A DNA stretch of 9,978 nt, taken from positions 1 to 9,978 of the forward strand of contig CAILTZ010000628.1 in NCBI GenBank assembly GCA_903837255.1, given 5' to 3'. The notes beneath the pieces were generated by a model. It had not been told where the DNA came from. It searched no databases and was given only the letters and a program-made list of their open reading frames with translations. Source of the DNA: an uncultured Pirellula sp. (GTDB taxonomy: Bacteria; Planctomycetota; Planctomycetia; Pirellulales; Pirellulaceae). Positions 1 to 7,244 of the stretch are shown piece after piece (position 1 is the stretch's first letter; each line of letters opens with the position of its first letter). The translations under genes were made by a program, and so were the position numbers.

Positions 1-414
1 CAGGTCGCCTTGGGACAACGCGAGTCGATCCAGGTCTTTGGAAACGATTACCCGACTCCCGACGGAACCTGCATTCGCGATTATATCCATGTTGAGGATT
101 TGGCGGTCGCACACTTGGCCGCATTGGAAAAACTCCAGCCAGGGAAGGTCCTCGAGGTGAATCTAGGCACCGGCGTAGGCAATAGCGTTCTGGAAGTCAT
201 CGATGCATGTCGCAGCGCCAGTGGTCATCCGATACCCGTAATCATGTCACCTCGTAGACCTGGGGATCCTGCCAAGTTGGTGGCGGAATGTTCCCTGGCC
301 AAAACACTCTTGGGCTGGGAACCGCGTTACAAACGTATCGAGGAAATCGTCCAGACGGCTTGGAACTGGCACCGATCTCACCCCAATGGGTATTCCAGCG
401 TTTCGCAAAGCTAG
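1..414 (+). CDS. galE: UDP-glucose 4-epimerase, C-terminal part (5' end outside window)
   Basis: This is the last 137 residues of a GalE-type short-chain dehydrogenase/reductase, which interconverts UDP-glucose and UDP-galactose in the cytoplasm with a bound NAD. The reading frame is open from base 1, so the NAD-binding Rossmann half lies upstream of the window. Visible family signatures, counted from the first residue in the window, are FGNDYPTPDGTCIRDYIHV at 13-31, the region that shapes the sugar-nucleotide pocket, and RRPGDPAKLVA at 85-95, where the RRxGD segment is the UDP-binding loop. The C-terminal LGWEP and AWNWHRSHPNGY match the usual GalE ending. The stop is TAG. An acyltransferase start follows after 14 nt on the same strand, so the two are probably co-transcribed. 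A related UDP-sugar epimerase is possible, but the DYPTPDGTCIRDYIHV block is very typical of GalE. Confidence 0.93.
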   Translation, partial: QVALGQRESIQVFGNDYPTPDGTCIRDYIHVEDLAVAHLAALEKLQPGKVLEVNLGTGVGNSVLEVIDACRSASGHPIPVIMSPRRPGDPAKLVAECSLAKTLLGWEPRYKRIEEIVQTAWNWHRSHPNGYSSVSQS

Positions 415-428
415 GACCGAAGGTTACC

Positions 429-1646
429 GTGCAAGACATTATCATCGAAAAACCTTATGAGTTTATTCCGCCGAATCGGCGGAGATGGTTTCCTCGCACG
501 GTCCTGAAGCTCAACATCGTCCCATGGTATCTGCGACGCTACGAAGGGGTCGTGTCGCATCGGCTCGAGGGGATCGATCACTTTCGCGAGTCGCTCCGGC
601 AAGGCCATGGAGTGTTGCTGGCTCCAAATCACTGCCGATACGCAGACCCTCTGGTCCTATCGCACGTTGCCGTCGCGGCCGACACGCTGATGTATGCGAT
701 GGCCAGTTGGCATTTGTTCCATCAAAGCCGTTTTCAGCGGTGGGCGCTCAGGACCATGGGTGCCTATAGCGTCTATCGCGAGGGGCTCGATCGCCAAGCG
801 CTCGATTTGGCAATCGAAACGCTGTCGGTTCCCGATCGTCCCTTGGTGGTCTTCCCAGAAGGATCGGTTTTTCGCACCAACGATGTGCTACAACCGCTCC
901 TCGATGGGGTGGCCTTTATAGCCCGGACGGCGGCCAAGCGGCGTGCCAAAGAGGGCAAGGGTGGCAAAGTGGTGATTCATCCGGTAGCGATCAAGTACCT
1001 GTTCCACGGAGATCTCAATCAGGCGATCGGCCCGACACTCGAGTCGCTCGAAAAACGGCTGACATGGGAGGCTACCAAGCAGGCACCGATTGTTGAACGC
1101 ATCGCCAAGATCACGCACGCGATGCTGAGCCTCAAGGAGATCGAGTATTTAGGGGCTCCGCAAACCGGTACGTTCGTCGAGCGTCAAGAAAAATTGGTCG
1201 ACCATCTACTCGATCCGCTCGAGAAGGAGTGGTTGGGCAAGGAGGCACAAGGACCGATCATACCGCGCATTAAAGCGATCCGGATGAAAATCGTTCCGGA
1301 GTTGACCACAGGTGAGTTGACCGAAAAAGAGCGAGAACGCCGGTGGCAGCAACTCTCACGAGTCTATCTGTCTCAGCAAATCGCGTCGTATCCACCGGAG
1401 TATTTGACCTCCCCGACGACCGATACGCGAATCCTAGAGACCGTGGAGCGATTGGAAGAGGACTTGACCGACAAGGCAGGCATCCATGGCCCCATGGAGG
1501 TGGTTATCCGGATCGACGAGGCGATTGAGGTGCAGGCCGATCGGGCGCCCAAGGGAGAAGAGGATCCGCTCATGAAGACTTTGCGCGAGCGGTTGCAGGG
1601 GATGCTTGACGATCTGGCCCAATGGAGCAATCCGATTAGTGTTTAA
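429..1646 (+). CDS. PlsC-type (lysophospholipid) acyltransferase with long C-terminal extension
   Basis: This is a 405-residue protein of the PlsC/LPLAT family, which transfers acyl groups to lysophospholipids or related alcohols at the membrane. The catalytic NHxxxxD motif is NHCRYAD (H68, D73), block II is GAYSVYREG at 111-119, and the block III FPEG is at 142-145, followed by RTNDVLQPLLDGVAFIARTA. I chose the GTG at 429 because the protein then begins MQDIIIEKPYEF, which resembles planctomycete homologues as I recall them. The open frame extends back to 288, but that part lies inside galE. A weak GAAGG sits about 6 nt upstream of the GTG. The catalytic domain occupies only about residues 40-240. 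The remainder is charged, contains no motif I recognise, and makes the protein much longer than a standard PlsC of about 240 residues. I see no obvious transmembrane helix. The acyl acceptor is unknown. Confidence 0.88.
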   Translation: MQDIIIEKPYEFIPPNRRRWFPRTVLKLNIVPWYLRRYEGVVSHRLEGIDHFRESLRQGHGVLLAPNHCRYADPLVLSHVAVAADTLMYAMASWHLFHQSRFQRWALRTMGAYSVYREGLDRQALDLAIETLSVPDRPLVVFPEGSVFRTNDVLQPLLDGVAFIARTAAKRRAKEGKGGKVVIHPVAIKYLFHGDLNQAIGPTLESLEKRLTWEATKQAPIVERIAKITHAMLSLKEIEYLGAPQTGTFVERQEKLVDHLLDPLEKEWLGKEAQGPIIPRIKAIRMKIVPELTTGELTEKERERRWQQLSRVYLSQQIASYPPEYLTSPTTDTRILETVERLEEDLTDKAGIHGPMEVVIRIDEAIEVQADRAPKGEEDPLMKTLRERLQGMLDDLAQWSNPISV

Positions 1647-1647
1647 C

Positions 1648-1671
1648 CACAAGCAAGCCTTGTTGCTGGTG
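1648..1671. terminator. Hairpin in the convergent gap, possible bidirectional terminator
   Basis: An inverted repeat lies two bases after the acyltransferase stop: CACaAGCAA, a six-base loop GCCTTG, then TTGCTgGTG. That gives a 5-bp inner stem, one mismatch and a 3-bp outer stem. It sits between the ends of two convergent genes, where a terminator is expected. No T-tract follows it, so it is not a classic intrinsic terminator, and the call rests mostly on position. Confidence 0.3.
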
Positions 1672-1691
1672 ATGTCTGTCTATGAGGGTCT

Positions 1692-2651
1692 TTAGGCTTC
1701 GAAGTTGCCTGAGATGCCCAGTCCACTGCCGAGGTGAATCTCGCAAGCCAGCCGCGCGGTGACGAACATCCACTCGCACAATTCCGGCGAGTGGTCAAAG
1801 CAAGCTTTGAGTTCGCTGCGTAGATAAGCCAAATCGCAGGGGCCTCGCAAGCGGTTTCGTTCTCGATAGATCACCGGCCAAACGCAGTTCCATGTTCGCC
1901 TCATCCAAGGGCTCAGGCCGTAGGCGTCGGCAAGCAGAGCGTCGCGGTGCCACTGGGCAAAGTCGCCGATGCAGGTGGTCCAACCTGTCGAGTCGGGGTT
2001 GAAATTGCTGAGCACAGCTTTGGATTTAAATCGATCGTTAGCGTTGGCTAACGCATCGATCAATCGTTCGGTAAGCAGTTCGAAACTGGGCCGTGGGGCG
2101 AGGAATTCCGATTCGTATTCTAGGCTCATCCAGTCAGGTTGCACAAAGCGGACCGTCCAGGTCCTTGGGGACCATTCAAGCGTGCAGGCGAGATTCAAAA
2201 CATCGCCCGAGGGAAACGCATTGACATTCATAGGCTTGCTTCGACGAATGGCTTGTTTGCGAACCATAGTCGTCCAGTCTTGCGAAGTGATTCTTGCAGC
2301 GGCTCGGATCGAGCCTTTTTCTATGCCGAGGCTTATTAACCAGCGTGTCAGTGGATCTTCGATGTCTGTAGTCAGTTGCTCAAGATTGGGAGTAAAGACG
2401 AATTCCTCGTCATCTTCAAAGTGCCATGGCGAGCTTTTGGCGGGAATGAGTTCCAAAAAGCCATCGAGGTTAGTTTCCTGCGAGTACTTCCAGAGCTTGA
2501 TCGCTTCGTCTTTTTGCTCGGGGAGCGTTTCGCTGGCCGTGAGGACTTGGATGGTGGTCAGCCAAGGCCGGATCGATCGAGCTTTTTCGTGGTTGACGCA
2601 CAGGGTTAAGGCTTGAAGCCAGCTTTCAGTGAACTCGCGTTGATTAGTCAT
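1692..2651 (-). CDS. Tryptophan-rich protein of unknown function
   Basis: This is a 319-residue protein that I do not recognise. I count 15 tryptophans, close to 5 percent, which is high for a soluble protein, and several fall in similar short settings (PWL, RWL, DWTT, EWSP, DWMS, GWTT, PWMR, EWMF). There is no signal peptide and no membrane segment. The C-terminal third has several cysteines (C in WTTCIGD, WNCVWP, RGPCDL, KACFD, ELCEW, RLACE). It starts with ATG without a visible Shine-Dalgarno site, 64 nt after the alcohol dehydrogenase stop, so it is either the last gene of the run from 7241 or has its own promoter; TATATC ends 7 nt before the ATG on the coding strand, but I see no matching -35 box. 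A long overlapping plus-strand reading (1969-2616) is serine-rich and shadow-like, so I prefer the minus strand. Confidence 0.75.
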   Translation of the reverse strand: MTNQREFTESWLQALTLCVNHEKARSIRPWLTTIQVLTASETLPEQKDEAIKLWKYSQETNLDGFLELIPAKSSPWHFEDDEEFVFTPNLEQLTTDIEDPLTRWLISLGIEKGSIRAAARITSQDWTTMVRKQAIRRSKPMNVNAFPSGDVLNLACTLEWSPRTWTVRFVQPDWMSLEYESEFLAPRPSFELLTERLIDALANANDRFKSKAVLSNFNPDSTGWTTCIGDFAQWHRDALLADAYGLSPWMRRTWNCVWPVIYRERNRLRGPCDLAYLRSELKACFDHSPELCEWMFVTARLACEIHLGSGLGISGNFEA

Positions 2652-2715
2652 GTTTTGCGATATAGCTGCTTGCGGGTACCGAGTGCTAGAGAGAAACGAT
2701 CCATCGAGCGACTTG

Positions 2716-3756
2716 TTATAGCGAAAAGTCGACGATCGTCATGCCTGAATTGGGGAACTCGGCCATCTGCGTCAGAAGCTTGGCTCCTTCCTCAAGGTCC
2801 ACGGTATTGCTCACCAATCTTTCAGGAGCCAGTTTCCCTGAGGCGATCATATCGAAGATGCGAGGGTAGTGGGTCGGTTGCATTCCATGGCTACCGTAGA
2901 TCTCAAGCTCTTTAGCGATGACGCTTGCCATCGGTATTGCGGGCCGAGCGTGCTCGGCGAGCATCAATCCGACTTGGACATGTCGTCCGCGTTTGGCTAG
3001 GCATTCGATCGAGTTGTAGCAGGTCTGCGGATGGCCTAGCGCATCGATCGAGACGTGCGCTCCCCGCTGGGTGATTTCGCGGATGGCCGAAACGACATCG
3101 ACTTTGGAGGCATCGAGGATAGCTTCGGCGCCGAAGTTCCGAGCCGATTCGAGTCGGCTCTCCTGCACATCAATAGCGATGATTCTTGCACCTAGGGCTT
3201 TGGCGATCATCTCGGCCGAGAGTCCCACACCACCGCAGCCATGGATCGCAATCCACTGATCTTGCTTGAGCTGGGCTTGATCGATCAAGGCACGGAAGGC
3301 GGTAATGAAACGGCAACCGAGGCTCGCGGCGCTCACAAAATCGATCGAATCCGGTAGAGCGACCAGATTGGTATCGGCATGCTGGATCAGGACTCGGTCG
3401 GCAAAGGCACCCCAGTGGGTGAATCCAGGCTGCGAGTGATTATCGCAGATGTGGGTGTTTCCTGATCGGCATTCGACGCACGATCCACATCCACAACAGA
3501 ACGGAACAGTCACGCGTTGTCCGACGCGGAATTGTTGGACCGATTTGCCGAGTGCGGCGATCACGCCTGAGAGTTCATGTCCTGGGACATGAGGAAGGGC
3601 GACATCGGTGTCGTGACCCATCCAAGCGTGCCAGTCGCTGCGGCAGATGCCGCACGCTCGGACTTCGATCACCGCCGCATGTTGATTTGGGACCGGTTCA
3701 GGGACATCCTCGATGGCGATGGAGCCTTGGAAACTCCGGAAGATTGCAGCGCGCAT
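2716..3756 (-). CDS. Zinc-dependent alcohol dehydrogenase (MDR superfamily, Zn_ADH6-like)
   Basis: This is a complete 346-residue medium-chain NAD(P)-dependent alcohol dehydrogenase, presumed cytosolic. The N-terminal GroES-like half carries the catalytic zinc ligands C38 (CGICRSDWH), H60 with E61 (PGHE) and C148 (LGCRF). Four cysteines at 90, 93, 96 and 104 have the spacing of the structural zinc lobe. The Rossmann half has GCGGVG at 173-178 and an aspartate, D196, at the end of the second strand (IIAID), which favours NAD over NADP. The pattern CRSDWHAWMGHD, QPGFTHWGAFA, LGCRFITAFRAL and GRHVQVGL matches the group called Zn_ADH6 (cd08260). The substrate is not known and the neighbours do not define it. 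It starts 6 nt after the thiD stop, so it is very likely translated from the same message. Confidence 0.93.
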   Translation of the reverse strand: MRAAIFRSFQGSIAIEDVPEPVPNQHAAVIEVRACGICRSDWHAWMGHDTDVALPHVPGHELSGVIAALGKSVQQFRVGQRVTVPFCCGCGSCVECRSGNTHICDNHSQPGFTHWGAFADRVLIQHADTNLVALPDSIDFVSAASLGCRFITAFRALIDQAQLKQDQWIAIHGCGGVGLSAEMIAKALGARIIAIDVQESRLESARNFGAEAILDASKVDVVSAIREITQRGAHVSIDALGHPQTCYNSIECLAKRGRHVQVGLMLAEHARPAIPMASVIAKELEIYGSHGMQPTHYPRIFDMIASGKLAPERLVSNTVDLEEGAKLLTQMAEFPNSGMTIVDFSL

Positions 3757-3762
3757 GGGGTA

Positions 3763-4590
3763 CTACGAGGTGAGCTCGTCGGGTTCATTGGCTAGGACGC
3801 GCGTTTCGACCGGGCCGCGACCTTTCCCAATCGCTTGGGTGTTGTGGATGCTGATCGAGACTTGGCGGATAGCCCGTTGGATAATCCGTTTCAGGTCGGT
3901 CTCTCCTAAGGCGATCAGCGCGGTGATGACCGAGGACAGGACGCAACCGGCACCGTGTGTGTTTTGCGTATCGAATTGCTTGGACTGGATCGCGATGTTC
4001 TCTTTGCCAGATCCCAAGATATGTTCGGATTGACCGTCGATGTGACCCATCTTGGCCAGCACAAATCGAGCCCCCATCTGATGCAGATCATGGATGGCCT
4101 TGGCGACGTCTTGGTTGGTGTTCAAGGCGATTCCGGTGAGCTTTTCGAGTTCGAAGCGATTGGGGGTCACCAAGAAAGCCTTTGGCAAAAGACGTCGATA
4201 GGCAGCCACCGCATCGTCGGATACCAAAGAGTCGCCGTGCTTGCTGACCATAACCGGATCGACGATCAGGGGAAAGTTAAAGCGTTGAGCGGCCTGATGG
4301 ATCGCGTCGATCGTTTCGGCAGTGCCTAGTGCACCGGTCTTGGCCACGACGGGTTGGAAATCGTCAAGGACTGCATCGAGTTGATCGAGCACCAAGTCGG
4401 TAGGTAGATTTTCCACACGGCGGACACCCAAAGAGTTTTGGGCGGTGATCATCGTCACGACCGATGCACCATAGACGCCGAATTGTTGAAAGGTTTTCAA
4501 GTCGGCTTGAAGTCCTGCCCCGCCGCTTGGGTCGGAACCTGCGATGGTCAGAGCAATAGCGTTGGGGCGGTATTCAGTTGGTCGGTTCAT
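3763..4590 (-). CDS. thiD: Hydroxymethylpyrimidine/phosphomethylpyrimidine kinase
   Basis: This is a 275-residue ribokinase-fold kinase. ThiD phosphorylates HMP and then HMP-phosphate to give the pyrimidine half of thiamine. Signatures are the N-terminal ALTIAGSDPSGGAGLQADLKTF (about 13-34), MITAQNSLGV (47-56), VDPVMVSKHGD (110-120), TPNRFELEKLTG (142-153) and the anion-hole/catalytic HGAGC at 212-216, where C216 is in the place of the catalytic cysteine. The terminal GKGRGPVET resembles the family ending. I chose the ATG at 4590 because an AAGGA lies about 10 nt upstream and the length fits the family (about 266 residues). The open frame runs 20 codons further back, into pdxH. The pdxH stop lies 32 nt upstream. 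Some ThiD-like enzymes act as pyridoxal kinases, and the pdxH neighbour makes that worth considering here. Confidence 0.93.
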   Translation of the reverse strand: MNRPTEYRPNAIALTIAGSDPSGGAGLQADLKTFQQFGVYGASVVTMITAQNSLGVRRVENLPTDLVLDQLDAVLDDFQPVVAKTGALGTAETIDAIHQAAQRFNFPLIVDPVMVSKHGDSLVSDDAVAAYRRLLPKAFLVTPNRFELEKLTGIALNTNQDVAKAIHDLHQMGARFVLAKMGHIDGQSEHILGSGKENIAIQSKQFDTQNTHGAGCVLSSVITALIALGETDLKRIIQRAIRQVSISIHNTQAIGKGRGPVETRVLANEPDELTS

Positions 4591-4622
4591 GGGGGGAAAA
4601 TCCTTTTTTGGAATCGAGAGTG

Positions 4623-5267
4623 TTACGGTCCCAAACGATCCACTTGCCAACCGCCTGGGCGACGAAGGTAGCGGAATCGATCGTGGAGGCGCGAGGGCCG
4701 CCCTTGCCAGAATTCGATGAGCTCTGGGCTTACGCGATATCCCCCCCAGTGCTCTGGGCAGGGGACCTCGGCTCCTTGGAGTTTTGCATCGAGGTCTTCG
4801 ACCAGTTGGGTAAGAGTCGACTCATCTTGGATGATCTGGGATTGAGGAGATGCATTGGCGCTGAGTTGGCTTGATCGGGGCCGGGAGCGAAAGTATTTTT
4901 CCGAGAGGCTCGGATCCACTTTGGTCGCAAATCCTTCGACCCGAATTTGCCGTTCTAGGATTGGCCAGAAGAAGCCTAGTGCGACGCGGTTATCGGTCGC
5001 AATCTGCTCCCCCTTGGAAGATAAGTAGTTGGTAAAGAAGGTGAATCCTCGGTCATCAAATTCTTTGAGCAGCACGATCCTGCATGCCGCACCACGCTCG
5101 GGCTTGGCCGTAGCCAAGCTCATCGCGTTGGGTTCAAACCATTCGGGAAGGTCCATCGACCGGAGCTCGTCGAACCAAGTTCGGAACAGCGCGATCGGAT
5201 CATCGGGCATTTGATCGCGGGTAAGGGACCCGAACCGATAGTCTCGTCTCAAGTGATGGATGGTCAT
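4623..5267 (-). CDS. pdxH: Pyridoxine/pyridoxamine 5'-phosphate oxidase
   Basis: This is a complete 214-residue FMN-dependent oxidase that converts pyridoxine or pyridoxamine 5'-phosphate to pyridoxal 5'-phosphate, the active B6 cofactor, in the cytoplasm. Its length matches E. coli PdxH (218). Diagnostic segments are the N-terminal LRRDY, CRIVLLKEFDDRGFTFFTNYLSSKG (62-86, FMN contacts), LERQIRVEG (104-112), KYFRSRPRSSQL (124-135), HWGGYRVSPELIEFWQGRPSRLHDRF (173-198; RLHDRF is in the substrate/FMN site) and the terminal WQVDRLGP, where the common ending is RLAP. The ATG lies 18 nt after the stop of the large secreted-protein gene and 32 nt before the thiD stop side. No Shine-Dalgarno site is visible. 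One copy of an imperfect 15-bp tandem duplication forms most of its leader. Confidence 0.96.
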   Translation of the reverse strand: MTIHHLRRDYRFGSLTRDQMPDDPIALFRTWFDELRSMDLPEWFEPNAMSLATAKPERGAACRIVLLKEFDDRGFTFFTNYLSSKGEQIATDNRVALGFFWPILERQIRVEGFATKVDPSLSEKYFRSRPRSSQLSANASPQSQIIQDESTLTQLVEDLDAKLQGAEVPCPEHWGGYRVSPELIEFWQGRPSRLHDRFRYLRRPGGWQVDRLGP

Positions 5268-5268
5268 T

Positions 5269-5298
5269 GACTATTGGCTTGAAGACTATTGGCTGGAG
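5269..5298. repeat. Imperfect 15-bp tandem duplication at a gene junction
   Basis: Two adjacent 15-base units begin with the same 11 bases, GACTATTGGCT (5269-5279 and 5284-5294), and differ only near the end of the unit. On the minus strand, one copy contains the last codons and the TAG stop of the large secreted-protein gene, and the other forms the leader just ahead of the pdxH ATG. It looks like a small tandem duplication of the 3' end of the upstream gene. Confidence 0.7.
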
Positions 5299-7241
5299 GA
5301 TGATTTTTTGCCGAGAATGAAAGCATCGATTCCCCATCCGTCTTTTTCGGTTCGGACCACCAATCCACGGGGGGTGAAAAAGTGCTTTACCTGTTCATAG
5401 GGAGGCAGTTTGCTTCCTTGAAACTCTTGCGGTTTGGACTTGTCGGTTTTTAAGACTCGTTCGGCGATGATCGCCATGAGCGACCTGGATTGAGGCAGGA
5501 TGCCTTGGCGGAACAGCTCATACTGCATTTCGGCAGAGCGGTCGGCAAGGTTGATTTCACAGAAGGATTGGCCCTCGGCGCTGAGTAACTTCGTTTGCAT
5601 AGCTCGGACGAGTTGAACGGAGTCCTGCTTTTCAAAGTCTCCGTGGATTGCTTGGTTTTTGGCATTCTCGATGACTTGGATGAGCGCTTCGGGATTGGAG
5701 GCAAAGACAAAGTAGCCGTCGATGAGGCTTACGCCCCATTTATTCAGAAGCGGTTTTTCCTCCTCTTCCTCCTTTTGGTTCTTATTGCCTGGATTGTTGA
5801 ATTCGATGACCTCTTCTTCCTCTTCGTCGTTGGAGAATTTCCAGATGCGGTAGTCACCGATATCCTCGATTGACGAACCGGGCTCGCTGGTCGAGTAGCG
5901 GTTAAGGACCCCGTAGAGTTTGTTCTCCGGGTCGTTGAGTTTGATGCAGATCAACGATCGCTTGGAGTCGGGAGTGATCGGTTCTGTGATTTCGGTGACG
6001 GTGTAGAACTCTTGGCCGATGTGCGGAAGGATCTCGTTTCGGATGTCGATTTGAGGGCCTTGGGGATCGTTTTTGATCTGCTCTAGAATTTCATCGAATT
6101 GGGCCTCGCCGATGTAGGCATCGACAATCCCTCGAAGCTTGGGAAAGGCATCGGTGAAGTTCCAGGAGAAGCCCAACACGCTGGCCGAACCAGCAGAGAT
6201 CCATGGGGGCGGAATCAGAGCATTTTGGTTCGGGAAATCAAGGATTTGAACCGACTCGGGTACTTCTTCCTCGCGAAGAATGAAGCCTTGGTGGTGCATG
6301 TCGAGATCTTCTTTGGCCAGCTGAACGCTCCCCGCGGCCACCAAGATGCTCCCGAAACCTTGGTCTTCGAGAAGTTTCAGGAGATCGACTTGCTTTTTGC
6401 CTTTCGGGACCGCGATCGATCGCAGGAGTTTTCCCAACCCTAAAGGTTTGACAAAGTACTCGACTTCAGCCAGATGTTGGTCGCGAACAATTCGCTGTTG
6501 GACTTTGGTGTAGAGTTCCGACTTGGCCAGCGAGTCCTCGGGGGGGGTGGATTGGGCGTCGATGAGTTCTTGAATAGAGCGAAGGTCGTCTGCGATGAGC
6601 AGTTGGTTCTTTGAGACGGCGAAGTAGGAGTCGCGGGCTCGTCCGTCGGTCGATAGTTTTGGGATACTGTAGTGCTTGACTTCGATTCCGCCGATGTCGA
6701 GCTTTTTGAGGGTCCCTTTCTGGCTTTCCATGTCGGTACCGACGCGTTTGAAAAACGTTTCAAGGGCTTCGGCCCGATCGGCCACATCGATCAGAAGTGC
6801 TAGCGAAAAGGGTTTTTCGGTCACCTCTGGTCGGGAGATCAGTCCCAAGGCGGCTTGGCCCGAGCAAAGGTTTTCGAGGTCTTCGATTTTGAGGCTTAGC
6901 TGCCAGCCGGCCGAGGCCAAGCGGCGGCGGAGTTCCTCTTGTTGATTGGACCAGAACTCCTTCATTCTTTCGTCGTCGGCTAGTTCACCGAGCTGGGTCT
7001 GTTTCCAGTTTTTCAGAAACCCAGAGGAATTAGGGAGGGCCGCAAAGGCTTGGGTCGACGAGGGGAACAGATCGACGGCTTTTGGCAATTCCTGGGCCGA
7101 TGCGGTTTGGATCAGCGACCAGCCGATCAAAAGCATCCAGCTTGCCAGCATCCAGCTTGCCATAGCGCGGTTTGGGCGTTGGTCGGGCCAGCGGGTCGAG
7201 AGTGCATCGCTTCGGATGAGTCGCACAGGGGGAGTCTCCAT
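5286..7241 (-). CDS. Large secreted or membrane-anchored protein of unknown function, with acidic tract and internal repeat
   Basis: The product is 651 residues from the ATG at 7241. The frame is open back to a GTG at 7424, but those 61 codons cover inverted repeats and read less like protein, and from 7241 the protein has an arginine-containing n-region, a hydrophobic segment (MASWMLASWMLLIGWSLIQ, 27-45) and a TASA/QE cleavage site near residue 49. The signal points to export. The mature N-terminus (LPKAVDLFPSSTQAFAAL ... TQLGELADDERMKEFW) matches a style of large hypothetical proteins I associate with Planctomycetes; a link to DUF3352 is possible but unproven. Residues 472-495 hold two runs of five glutamates separated by an asparagine-rich spacer. 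Segments at 204-230 and 508-528 look alike (YFAVSKNQLLIADD..IQELIDA and YFVFASNPEALIQVIENA), suggesting two copies of one fold. It ends in SSSSQ. It leads the run pdxH-thiD-adh, with pdxH 18 nt downstream. I cannot assign a function. Confidence 0.8.
   Translation of the reverse strand: METPPVRLIRSDALSTRWPDQRPNRAMASWMLASWMLLIGWSLIQTASAQELPKAVDLFPSSTQAFAALPNSSGFLKNWKQTQLGELADDERMKEFWSNQQEELRRRLASAGWQLSLKIEDLENLCSGQAALGLISRPEVTEKPFSLALLIDVADRAEALETFFKRVGTDMESQKGTLKKLDIGGIEVKHYSIPKLSTDGRARDSYFAVSKNQLLIADDLRSIQELIDAQSTPPEDSLAKSELYTKVQQRIVRDQHLAEVEYFVKPLGLGKLLRSIAVPKGKKQVDLLKLLEDQGFGSILVAAGSVQLAKEDLDMHHQGFILREEEVPESVQILDFPNQNALIPPPWISAGSASVLGFSWNFTDAFPKLRGIVDAYIGEAQFDEILEQIKNDPQGPQIDIRNEILPHIGQEFYTVTEITEPITPDSKRSLICIKLNDPENKLYGVLNRYSTSEPGSSIEDIGDYRIWKFSNDEEEEEVIEFNNPGNKNQKEEEEEKPLLNKWGVSLIDGYFVFASNPEALIQVIENAKNQAIHGDFEKQDSVQLVRAMQTKLLSAEGQSFCEINLADRSAEMQYELFRQGILPQSRSLMAIIAERVLKTDKSKPQEFQGSKLPPYEQVKHFFTPRGLVVRTEKDGWGIDAFILGKKSSSSQ
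7132..7161. repeat. Perfect 15-bp tandem duplication in the signal-peptide region
   Basis: The 15-base unit AGCATCCAGCTTGCC occurs twice with no gap (7132-7146 and 7147-7161). On the minus strand it encodes ASWML-ASWML inside the hydrophobic core of the signal peptide of the large secreted protein. Because the unit is a multiple of three, gain or loss of a copy changes the length of the hydrophobic segment by five residues without shifting the frame. Confidence 0.9.
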
Positions 7242-7244
7242 TCG

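Noticed and set aside
288..428. Upstream extension of the acyltransferase frame into galE
   Set aside because: This part reads as an out-of-frame shadow of galE. The GTG at 429 gives the expected N-terminus.
1969..2616. A 215-codon open frame on the plus strand antisense to the tryptophan-rich gene
   Set aside because: Its translation is serine-rich and lacks domain-like pattern, whereas the minus-strand reading is longer, starts cleanly and fits the spacing of the minus-strand gene run.
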